Made by a program: the position numbers and the translations under genes
Shown: positions 18,953 to 24,616 of the stretch, one piece after another
How positions within the stretch are numbered: position 1 is the first letter of the stretch
Layout: each line of letters starts with the position of its first letter
Assembly: GCA_036272325.1 (NCBI GenBank)
Contig: DATAYY010000101.1
Span: 1-24,616, forward strand
DNA: 24,616 bases
From: Schlegelella_A sp036272325
GTDB taxonomy: Bacteria > Pseudomonadota > Gammaproteobacteria > Burkholderiales > Burkholderiaceae_C
Reading direction: 5' to 3'
The notes under the pieces: model-generated
Told to the model about the DNA's origin: nothing
The model's input: the letters and a program-made list of their open reading frames with translations, nothing else
The model's database searches: none

Positions 18953-20373
18953 GCGCGCCGCACGCGGCGCCGCGGATCGCGCCCGGCCAAAAGGTGCGGA
19001 CTCGGATCGCGCCGTCGCCGACCGGGTTTCTTCATCTCGGCACGGCGCGGACGGCTCTCTTCTCGTGGGCGTTCGCTCGCCATCACGGCGGCGAGTTCGT
19101 CCTGCGGATCGAGGACACCGACGTCGTGCGGTCGAGCGAGGCCTCGGTCGAGCAGATCCTGCAATCGATGCGCTGGCTCGGCCTCGACTACGAGGAGGGT
19201 CCCGTCCATCAGATGCAGCGGCTCGCTCGCTATCGCCAGGTGGCCGATGAGATGCTCGCCAACGGCAAGGCGTATCACTGCTACGCCACACCGGCGGAGC
19301 TCGAGGCGATGCGCGAAGGGCAGCGCGCGCGCGGCGAGAAAACCCTCTACGACGGCCGCTGGCGTCCGGAGCCGGGCAAGACGCTGCCGCCGATTCCGGC
19401 CGACATCAAGCCGGTGATCCGCTTTCGCAATCCGCAGTCGGGCGTCGTCACCTGGGACGATCTCGTCAAGGGGCCGATCACGATCGCCAACCACGAGATA
19501 GACGACCTCGTGATCGTCCGCGCCGATGGCGTCCCGACCTACAACTTCGCGGTCGTCGTCGACGACTGGGACCTGCGGATCAGCCACGTCTTCCGCGGCG
19601 ACGAGCACGTCAACAACACGCCCTGGCAGATCAATATCTTCCGCGCTCTCGGTGCGCCTCTGCCGGCCTTCGCGCACGTTCCGATCATTCTCGGCAGCGA
19701 TGGCCTGAAGCTGTCGAAGCGGCGCGGCGCGGTGAGCGTGACGGCGTACGAGGAGGGCGGCTATCTGCCCGAGGCGATGCTCAACTACCTCGCGCGCCTC
19801 GGCTGGAGCCACGGCGACGAGGAAATCTTCTCGCGCGAGCAGATGGTCGCCTGGTTCGACGGCGGCCACCTCTCGAAGAGCCCGGCGCAATGGGACGCTG
19901 CCAAACTCGACTGGGTCAACGCGCACTACCTGAAGGCGCTTCCCGAAGCGCGCCTGCTCGATCTCGTCGGCGCCCAGCTCGCGCGGCGCGGCATCACGCC
20001 GCCTTCTGCCGCCGCCGTGTGGCGGGCAGCTGGCGTCTTTCGCGACCGTTGCAGCACGGTCGCCGAGCTCGCCGACTGGCTCGCCATCGTCTTCGCCGAC
20101 GTCTCGCCGTCAGCGGACGATCTCGCCCGGCACGTCACCGAAGCGGTGCGGCCGGCGATCGCGACGCTTCGGGACAAGCTCGCCGGAGTGCCGTGGGACA
20201 AGGCGTCGATCGCCGCCGCGATCAAGGAGACGCTCGCCACGCACGGCCTGAAGATGCCGCAGCTCGCTCCGGCGGTTCGCGTCCTCGTCTGCGGGCGGGC
20301 GCAGACGCCGTCACTCGACGCCGTCCTCGAGGTCTTCGATCGTGCGACGGTGCTTGCCCGGCTCGCGAGCTAG
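18949..20373 (+). CDS. gltX: Glutamate--tRNA ligase
   Basis: Class I aminoacyl-tRNA synthetase that charges tRNA-Glu. The HIGH-type motif is PSPTGFLHLG at residues 22-31 and the KMSKS-type motif is KLSKR at 254-258. The segment FRGDEHVNNTPWQ is also characteristic. The C-terminal anticodon-binding region is present and the length is 474 residues, normal. The GTG at 18949 overlaps the metZ TGA (GTGA), suggesting coupled translation. The first 17 or so residues are not conserved, and a later GTG near 18994 is a possible alternative start. A tRNA-Glu gene lies 225 bases downstream. Confidence 0.95.
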   Translation: MSAPHAAPRIAPGQKVRTRIAPSPTGFLHLGTARTALFSWAFARHHGGEFVLRIEDTDVVRSSEASVEQILQSMRWLGLDYEEGPVHQMQRLARYRQVADEMLANGKAYHCYATPAELEAMREGQRARGEKTLYDGRWRPEPGKTLPPIPADIKPVIRFRNPQSGVVTWDDLVKGPITIANHEIDDLVIVRADGVPTYNFAVVVDDWDLRISHVFRGDEHVNNTPWQINIFRALGAPLPAFAHVPIILGSDGLKLSKRRGAVSVTAYEEGGYLPEAMLNYLARLGWSHGDEEIFSREQMVAWFDGGHLSKSPAQWDAAKLDWVNAHYLKALPEARLLDLVGAQLARRGITPPSAAAVWRAAGVFRDRCSTVAELADWLAIVFADVSPSADDLARHVTEAVRPAIATLRDKLAGVPWDKASIAAAIKETLATHGLKMPQLAPAVRVLVCGRAQTPSLDAVLEVFDRATVLARLAS

Positions 20374-20400
20374 CCCGTGCAGGCGCAAGGACCGGCCGGC

Positions 20401-20406
20401 TATAAT
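20401..20406 (+). promoter_or_regulatory. -10 box of the tRNA cluster promoter
   Basis: A perfect TATAAT lies 70 bases before tRNA-Ala and 27 bases after the gltX stop. The -35 position has only a weak match (TGCAGG at 20378-20383). The base run after the -10 (GCTCGGC) is GC-rich, as in stringently controlled stable-RNA promoters. Confidence 0.55.
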
Positions 20407-20476
20407 GCTCGGCTTCGGTGGCGGCGTTCGTTCTCTTCACAAGCGCGATCGTCCGCTGTTCGCAGGAGTTTTCGAC

Positions 20477-20549
<73 letters not shown>

Positions 20550-20597
20550 CAAGATGGTTGGACGCCGGGCTTCGCGAGGCCGGAATTGAGAGTTTCA

Positions 20598-20673
20598 GTC
20601 CCCTTCGTCTAGAGGCCTAGGACACCACCCTTTCACGGTGATTACAGGGGTTCGAATCCCCTAGGGGACGCCA
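20598..20673 (+). tRNA. tRNA-Glu(TTC)
   Basis: 76-base cloverleaf with encoded CCA. The acceptor stem is GTCCCCT/AGGGGAC with discriminator G. The anticodon loop CTTTCAC gives TTC. The T arm GGGG-TTCGAAT-CCCC is perfect, and the sequence closely follows bacterial tRNA-Glu. It is the substrate of GltX encoded just upstream. Confidence 0.97.
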
Positions 20674-20716
20674 GCAGTTTCGCGCCGGGCAAGGGGCGCA
20701 ACGTGTTGCAGCAAGA

Positions 20717-20793
20717 GGAGTGGTAGTTCAGTTGGTTAGAATACCGGCCTGTCACGCCGGGGGTCGCGGGTTCGAGCCCCGTCCACTCCGCCA
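20717..20793 (+). tRNA. tRNA-Asp(GTC)
   Basis: 77-base cloverleaf with encoded CCA. The acceptor stem is GGAGTGG/CCACTCC with discriminator G. The anticodon stem CCGGC/GCCGG encloses CTGTCAC, giving GTC. The T arm is GCGGG-TTCGAGC-CCCGT. It is the last of three tRNAs and is followed at once by AT-richer DNA and an integrase gene, so its 3' end is the likely insertion site of the mobile element. Confidence 0.97.
20767..20793 (+). other. Probable attachment-site core (3' end of tRNA-Asp)
   Basis: P4-type integrases usually recombine within the T-arm and 3' end of a tRNA gene, restoring it. The intact tRNA-Asp here is directly followed by element-like sequence and the integrase. The matching second copy (attR) would lie beyond the window, so the exact core is unverified. 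Confidence 0.35.
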
Positions 20794-20839
20794 AAAATCA
20801 GTTCAATAAAATCCCAGAAGAGACCAATGAACTGCACTA

Positions 20840-20863
20840 CGCCCGGTAAACCCGGGCGTTTTT
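20840..20863 (+). terminator. Rho-independent terminator after tRNA-Asp
   Basis: CGCCCGG (20840-20846) pairs with CCGGGCG (20852-20858) around a TAAAC loop and is followed by TTTTT, a textbook intrinsic terminator. It ends the tRNA transcript and separates it from the integrase. If integration was in the tRNA 3' end, this terminator came with the element. Confidence 0.85.
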
Positions 20864-20907
20864 GTTTCCGGGCGTCTCAGGCGGTCCGTTGGCAGCCGAT
20901 CAAATCC

Positions 20908-20956
20908 GGGGGTACATTGAGGGGGTACATTAAATTCTCTTAGGCTGTCTACCCCC
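20908..20956 (+). repeat. GGGGGTACATT direct repeats upstream of the integrase
   Basis: The 11-mer GGGGGTACATT occurs at 20908-20918 and again at 20921-20931, with a 13-base period. The inverted heptamer TACCCCC lies at 20950-20956, directly against the integrase ATG. Such clustered repeats at an integrase promoter are candidates for integrase arm sites or an autoregulatory operator. The rest of the spacer from 20864 holds nothing I recognise. Confidence 0.5.
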
Positions 20957-22186
20957 ATGCCGCTAACAGGTATCGCGGTCCGGAACGCCAAGCCTGGTGA
21001 CCGCCCGCAAAAGCTGTTCGATGCCCACGGCCTCTACCTTCTGGTTCAGCCGAAGGGCGGAAAGCTCTGGCGCCTGAAGTATCGATTTGCGGGAAAGGAG
21101 AAGCTGCTTTCCTTCGGCAGCTACCCCGAGGTCTCGCTCAAAGAAGCCCGACTGAAACGCGACAAGGCCCGCGAGCAGTTGCGCGATGGATTAGATCCGA
21201 GCCAAGTACGCCAGGCGACAAAGGCCTCGCATCTTGCCGCTGCGATGAACTCCTATGAAGCCATCGCCCGGGCTTGGCACATACGCTGGAGCACGGGAAA
21301 GAACCGGAAGCATGCCGCAGGAGTTCTTTCGCGCCTGGAGCAAGACGTGTTTCCCTCCGTCGGCACGATGCCCTTCGAGTCCGTGACTGCAGCACATCTG
21401 GCCGCCTGTGCGTTGGCGATCGAGGCGAGAGGGGCGCCCGAATACGCCAAGCGCGCTCTGCAGACGGCAGCGCAGATCGGCCGCTATGCGGTCGCGCACA
21501 GCATTGCTGTACGAAACGCCGCCGCCGATATCAAGCCGGCCGACGTCCTCAAGCCGATGAAGAAGGTGAACTATCCACGTCTCGACGCTAGCGAGTTGCC
21601 TCAGCTTCTGCATCGTATCGAGGCATACGACGGGAGCCCGTACACGCGTGGCGCGCTCAGGTTGATGGCGCTGACCTTCGTCCGTACCGGCGAGCTCATT
21701 GGTGCTCGTTGGGACGAGTTCGATCTTGGCGCCGCCCAGTGGCGGATACCTGCCGATCGCATGAAGATGAAGACGCCGCACATCGTGCCGCTCTCGAAAC
21801 AGGCGATCGGCGTGCTGAAGGAATTGCAGCTGCTGCGGGGCCTCTCGACCCTGGTTTTTCCTGGCGAGCGGGATCACGACAAGCCCATGAGCAACAACAC
21901 GATCCTCTTCGCTCTCTACCGGATGGGCTATCACTCGCGGATGACGGGCCACGGCTTTCGCGGCGTAGCTTCCACGATGTTGCACGAGCTCGGTCATCAG
22001 CATGAGCTCATCGAGCTGCAGCTGGCGCATCAGGAGCGAAACGCCGTGAGCGCGGCATACAACCACGCCACCTATCTGCCGCGACGCGCGAAGATGATGC
22101 AGGCGTGGGCCAATCATCTCGACGCGCTGAAGAAGAAAGCACCGAGGCATGCGGAAAAGATCGTAAGCATCGCGAACTCCTCCTGA
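20957..22186 (+). CDS. P4-type tyrosine integrase
   Basis: Site-specific tyrosine recombinase that would integrate and excise the element at the neighbouring tRNA. The N-terminal arm-binding domain (residues about 1-85, with FDAHGLYLLVQPKGGKLWR and LSFGSYPEVSLKEAR) is of the type found in P4-like integrases. Catalytic residues are visible: Arg243 in VRTGEL, His332 and Arg335 in HGFR, His358 in QLAHQE and probable nucleophile Tyr368 in AAYNH. At 409 residues it is full length and looks intact. No Shine-Dalgarno sequence precedes the ATG; a TACCCCC repeat occupies that place. It reads away from tRNA-Asp, 163 bases from it. Confidence 0.95.
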   Translation: MPLTGIAVRNAKPGDRPQKLFDAHGLYLLVQPKGGKLWRLKYRFAGKEKLLSFGSYPEVSLKEARLKRDKAREQLRDGLDPSQVRQATKASHLAAAMNSYEAIARAWHIRWSTGKNRKHAAGVLSRLEQDVFPSVGTMPFESVTAAHLAACALAIEARGAPEYAKRALQTAAQIGRYAVAHSIAVRNAAADIKPADVLKPMKKVNYPRLDASELPQLLHRIEAYDGSPYTRGALRLMALTFVRTGELIGARWDEFDLGAAQWRIPADRMKMKTPHIVPLSKQAIGVLKELQLLRGLSTLVFPGERDHDKPMSNNTILFALYRMGYHSRMTGHGFRGVASTMLHELGHQHELIELQLAHQERNAVSAAYNHATYLPRRAKMMQAWANHLDALKKKAPRHAEKIVSIANSS

Positions 22187-22234
22187 GACCTCATTGAGCG
22201 TCAGTGGACGTCTCAAGATCTTGCGGGGCTCTAG

Positions 22235-22257
22235 GTCCCGAGCGAGCGGGGACTTTT
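22235..22257 (+). terminator. Weak terminator after the integrase
   Basis: GTCCC (22235-22239) pairs with GGGAC (22249-22253) and is followed by TTTT. The stem is short and the loop is 9 bases, so termination may be partial. It lies between the integrase stop and the parB-like start. Confidence 0.45.
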
Positions 22258-22288
22258 CAACAACGAGACGCGGCGTCACGATGCGCCC

Positions 22289-23206
22289 ATGCGCATACCG
22301 TGGCACAAATCGAAAGACGTTCAGCTCGACCTGACCGCATTGGATGCGGAGCCGGACAGCCAGCCTTCGATCGCAGACGCTCCATCGCTCCCTTGCGATC
22401 TACCAGCAGTCTCGGTAGAGCACTTGACCCCTGTCCCCCCTGTTGAAGAGCGCCCTAGGCGGGCCGGGCAGTTGGCCATCCACCTTCTGGATGAGGACAC
22501 CTGCAACCCGAGCACCGAGTTTCACGATACCGAGCTCGAGGAGCTGACCGAAGACATCCGCGAGCACGGCATCCTGCAGCCCATCGTCGTACACGCTGCC
22601 GATGAAAACGGTCGCCACCTCATCCACTTCGGCGCCAAGCGTCTGCGCGCGGCACGGCGAGCCGGAATGACGCATGTTCCGGTCGTCATCCGCGATCTGC
22701 CGGCAGATCCCTATTCGCAGGTCGCCGAGAACCAGAAGCGACACGGTCTTTCTCCACTGGACCTGGCGCGCTTCATGAAGAGCAGAAGCGACGCCGGCGA
22801 CTCCAACGCGACGATCGCCAAGCGGCTCGGCATGAACCCGACGACCGTGGCGCATCACCTGGCGCTGCTCGATCTGCCACCGGAGCTCGATCAGGCATTG
22901 CGCTCAGGCCGCTGCACTTCGCCGCGAACCCTGCACGAGCTGAGCGCGATGCATCACGAGGAGCCCGAGCGGGTGAGGGTGCTGGTCGCCGGAAAAGCCG
23001 AGATCACGCGAAGCACGGTCACGGCGATGCGGGCCGGGGCCGCTTTGACTTCAACTGCCGCGCTGCTTTCCCAGGCCAACGCCGCCTGCGCCCGGTTCGA
23101 GCGCACCCTGGCTCGTCTGAACAACGCCGAGCACGACGAAGGCCGCGAGTTCGATCTCGCGGCGTTGCGGCAGCGAATCGCAGGCCTTGCTTCCAGGTTG
23201 CGGTAA
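22289..23206 (+). CDS. ParB/KorB-like DNA-binding protein
   Basis: A 305-residue ParB-family protein. After an unconserved N-terminus, the ParB nuclease-like (CTP-binding) fold spans about 61-150. It includes HFGAKRLRAARR at 113-124, in place of the usual GERRxRA box, and VAENQKRHGLSPLDLARF at 145-162. A helix-turn-helix follows at about 173-195 (ATIAKRLGMNPTTVAHHLALL, given by its key ATIAKRLG and TVAHHL). The C-terminus could dimerise. No ParA is adjacent, and mobilization genes follow, so a transcriptional role like that of plasmid KorB is as likely as partition. A perfect KorB-type operator lies downstream at 23772-23784. The ATG at 22289 has no clear ribosome binding site. Confidence 0.85.
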   Translation: MRIPWHKSKDVQLDLTALDAEPDSQPSIADAPSLPCDLPAVSVEHLTPVPPVEERPRRAGQLAIHLLDEDTCNPSTEFHDTELEELTEDIREHGILQPIVVHAADENGRHLIHFGAKRLRAARRAGMTHVPVVIRDLPADPYSQVAENQKRHGLSPLDLARFMKSRSDAGDSNATIAKRLGMNPTTVAHHLALLDLPPELDQALRSGRCTSPRTLHELSAMHHEEPERVRVLVAGKAEITRSTVTAMRAGAALTSTAALLSQANAACARFERTLARLNNAEHDEGREFDLAALRQRIAGLASRLR

Positions 23207-23209
23207 GGG

Positions 23210-23222
23210 TCTGACGGTCAGA
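23210..23222 (+). promoter_or_regulatory. 13-bp palindrome between parB-like gene and mobC
   Basis: TCTGACGGTCAGA has two perfect 6-bp arms around one central G, the same architecture as the KorB operator. It begins 4 bases after the parB-like stop and ends 13 bases before the mobC ATG. It may be an operator for the mobilization genes. Confidence 0.4.
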
Positions 23223-23235
23223 TCCGCTTTGCCCC

Positions 23236-23823
23236 ATGTCGTCGCCGAGCCGCGAATTCTTCACCGCCGACCTGCGCGGCCTGCGGGCGGGCCTGAGGGT
23301 ACGCGCCGCGAGCCATGGACTGACCGAATCCGCCGAGCTGCGTAATGTCCTTGCCGCTGCGCTCGACGCCGATCGAAGAGATTTGTCTGCGTCGTCAGCC
23401 GGTGAAGTCGATCCCGGAAATGCCGCTGAGGTCAAGTTGTCGGTTCGGCTGCTGAAGACCGCGTCTTCTCGGCTTGACCACAACGCCCGCGCGGCCGGCT
23501 TGTCGCGGGGCGTCTACCTGGCGCAGCTGGTCGACGGCGCGCCGCCCATCATGGCGTCAACCGATCGCGCCGCGATGTTCAACGCGTTGAACGTCTCCTC
23601 GGCCGAGCTCGCGCTCCTCAGCCGCGACATCAACCACCTGACGCAGTTGCTGCGCCAAGGCTCGATCGAAGCGGCACGTCAGTACACGGCGCGTCACGAA
23701 GCGCTGGACGGAGTCGTGCGGGCTCATCTGGCCCTGGCCGCCCGCGTCCTCGCCGAACTCTCCGCCCTGTGTTTAGCCGCTAAACAAAGTGTCGTCGGCC
23801 AACGCGCCCAAAACCAACCATGA
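23236..23823 (+). CDS. MobC-like relaxosome accessory protein
   Basis: A 195-residue protein. Its C-terminal part, about 117-175 (ELALLSRDINHLTQLLR and what follows), resembles the MobC family that helps relaxases open DNA at oriT. The N-terminal half contains two stretches that look like ribbon-helix-helix DNA-binding units, about 9-44 and 66-98. The ATG at 23236 follows a 13-bp palindrome. The stop overlaps the relaxase start as ATGA at 23820-23823, so the two are translationally coupled. A KorB-type operator is embedded in codons 179-183 and imposes a TTA leucine codon, rare in this GC-rich region. Family assignment rests on the C-terminal pattern and on context. Confidence 0.7.
   Translation: MSSPSREFFTADLRGLRAGLRVRAASHGLTESAELRNVLAAALDADRRDLSASSAGEVDPGNAAEVKLSVRLLKTASSRLDHNARAAGLSRGVYLAQLVDGAPPIMASTDRAAMFNALNVSSAELALLSRDINHLTQLLRQGSIEAARQYTARHEALDGVVRAHLALAARVLAELSALCLAAKQSVVGQRAQNQP
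23772..23784 (+). promoter_or_regulatory. KorB-type operator (13-bp palindrome)
   Basis: TTTAGCCGCTAAA exactly matches the operator bound by KorB of IncP plasmids such as RK2 (TTTAGC, then G or C, then GCTAAA). It extends by one pair to GTTTAGCCGCTAAAC. It lies inside the 3' end of mobC, 35 bases before the relaxase ATG, with a ParB/KorB-like gene upstream. That the local protein binds it is inference. Confidence 0.7.
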
Positions 23824-24428
23824 TCTCGGATCCCTCCATTGACGGGGTTCTCGTCCAATGGGGAGAGCGCCTGTTTTACCCAGGCAACCGGGTCGTCAAG
23901 GCGTGGACGCCCCGCCTGTCTGGCCAGAGCCGGGCGATGGCGATCCGCGGGCGCATCGAGGCCACCGTGCGCCGGGCCCCCCAGGTCATGGTCAAGGTGA
24001 CCGGAGGAGGGCGCGGCATGGCGGCGATCCGGGCGCACTTTCGCTACATCACCAAGAACGGGCGACTGGACATCGAGGACGACCGGGGTGTCGTCGAGCG
24101 CGGCAAGGACGCGGTGAAGGGCATCGAGCGCCAATGGCAGTTCGGCGGCTCCTATATCGGCGAAGAGAGCCATCGACGCGAGGCGTTCAACGTCATGCTG
24201 TCGATGCCGCGGGGCACCGATCCCCTCATCGTCCACAAGGCCGCCCGCGAGTTCGCGAAGATCGAGTTCGCTGACCACCGCTACGTCATGGTGCTGCACA
24301 CCCACCAAGCCAACCCACACGTGCACCTGAGCGTGAAGGCCGAGTCGAAACACGGTGAGCGACTGAATCCAAGAAAGGCTGACCTGCATCGCTGGCGCGA
24401 GACGTTCGCGGAGCGGCTGCGCGAGTAG
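23820..24428 (+). CDS. VirD2-type relaxase, N-terminal part (premature stop)
   Basis: Relaxase that would nick one strand at oriT and lead DNA transfer. The 202 visible residues contain VMVKVTGGGRGMAAIRAHFRYI, shown by its key KVTGGGR, and Tyr76 within HFRYITKNG. The metal-binding histidine motif is HTHQANPHVHLSVKA at 160-174 (His167 and His169). The frame ends at a TAG at 24426-24428, in the middle of a conserved helix after AERLRE. Family members continue here, and this frame does continue open after the TAG with similar character. The fragment keeps the histidine motif but may be unstable or inactive. The ATG overlaps the mobC stop. Confidence 0.8.
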   Translation: MISDPSIDGVLVQWGERLFYPGNRVVKAWTPRLSGQSRAMAIRGRIEATVRRAPQVMVKVTGGGRGMAAIRAHFRYITKNGRLDIEDDRGVVERGKDAVKGIERQWQFGGSYIGEESHRREAFNVMLSMPRGTDPLIVHKAAREFAKIEFADHRYVMVLHTHQANPHVHLSVKAESKHGERLNPRKADLHRWRETFAERLRE

Positions 24429-24616
24429 GGCGTCGATGCGGAGGCGACACGGCAAGCCGTCCGCGGCGCCGTTCGCAACTATCCGGACATTTGGCGCAAG
24501 AAGGCAGCGGAGGAGGGCAGAGCGCGCGTGGTGCGACCGGAGCGCAAGGTGGGCGATGCGGCCCTTACCAGCCGAAGAGCTGCAGGGCAGGCCTGGGCGA
24601 CCATTGCCGCAGCATT
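24429..24616 (+). pseudogene. Relaxase remnant downstream of the in-frame TAG
   Basis: In the same frame as the relaxase, after the TAG, translation reads GVDAEATRQAVRGAVRNYPD and continues with IWRKKAAEEGRARV, open to the window end. This fits the segment that follows LRE in relatives of this relaxase family (from memory, LREQGVxAxATxRAVRG). A single CAG-to-TAG or TGG-to-TAG change would explain the break. No start codon or ribosome binding site suggests independent translation. It is cut by the window end. Confidence 0.7.

Larger units (their letters stand above)
20794..24616 (+). mobile_element. Integrative mobilizable element, left part
   Basis: From the tRNA-Asp 3' end to the window end the genes are a P4-type integrase, a ParB/KorB-like protein, a MobC-like protein and a VirD2-type relaxase, with AT-richer spacers than the chromosome to the left. 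No type IV secretion genes are seen, so a mobilizable or decayed conjugative element fits better than a complete conjugative one, although its remainder is outside the window. The interrupted relaxase suggests it may no longer transfer by itself. Confidence 0.8.

Noticed and set aside
20698..20709. GCAAC/GTTGC inverted repeat between tRNA-Glu and tRNA-Asp.
   Set aside because: The two-base spacer is too small for a hairpin loop and no T-tract follows; it may be chance or a processing signal.
20799..20834. CAGTTCA/TGAACTG inverted repeat after tRNA-Asp as an excision-factor or integrase site.
   Set aside because: It is only 7 bp with a 22-base gap and no further copies, so it is not distinguishable from chance.
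22570..22577. CATCCTGC resembling the nick site of IncP-type oriT.
   Set aside because: It lies inside conserved ParB codons (Gly-Ile-Leu-Gln), and the same short string appears by chance in chromosomal genes such as asd; no flanking inverted repeat supports an oriT.

Overview
The window is a high-GC stretch of proteobacterial chromosome, most likely from a betaproteobacterium of the order Burkholderiales. The basis is the order of genes on one strand: gltA, leuC, leuD, leuB, asd, fimV, truA, trpF, trpB, trpA, accD, folC, a SPOR-domain gene, cvpA, purF and metZ. From general knowledge this arrangement is typical of Burkholderiales; the species cannot be named from the sequence alone. All recognisable genes read on the + strand.

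Layout. Positions 26-5880 hold citrate synthase, the isopropylmalate isomerase and dehydrogenase genes of leucine synthesis, and aspartate-semialdehyde dehydrogenase. Positions 5881-6184 form a leader with a good sigma70-type promoter and two overlapping, mutually exclusive hairpins ahead of the polar hub protein FimV, which appears to start at a TTG codon. Positions 8936-17726 hold truA, trpF, trpB, trpA, accD, folC, a SPOR protein, cvpA and purF, packed tightly with stop/start overlaps at trpB/trpA, trpA/accD, purF/metZ and metZ/gltX. Two copies of a GC-rich intergenic repeat sit between trpF and trpB and between accD and folC. gltX (glutamyl-tRNA synthetase) is followed by three tRNA genes, Ala(GGC), Glu(TTC) and Asp(GTC), behind a perfect TATAAT box.

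From just after tRNA-Asp to the window end the character changes. AT-richer spacers appear, together with a P4-type tyrosine integrase, a ParB/KorB-like DNA-binding protein, a MobC-like accessory protein and a VirD2-type relaxase. This is the left end of an integrative mobilizable (or degraded conjugative) element, probably inserted at the 3' end of tRNA-Asp; its right end is outside the window.

The most interesting signals are in this element. A perfect match to the KorB operator known from IncP plasmids (13-bp palindrome TTTAGCCGCTAAA) lies inside the end of mobC, just before the relaxase, with a KorB-like gene upstream. A second 13-bp palindrome of the same architecture lies in the parB-mobC gap. 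The relaxase frame is cut by an in-frame TAG after residue 202, but the same frame stays open and family-like to the window end, which suggests a recent nonsense mutation.
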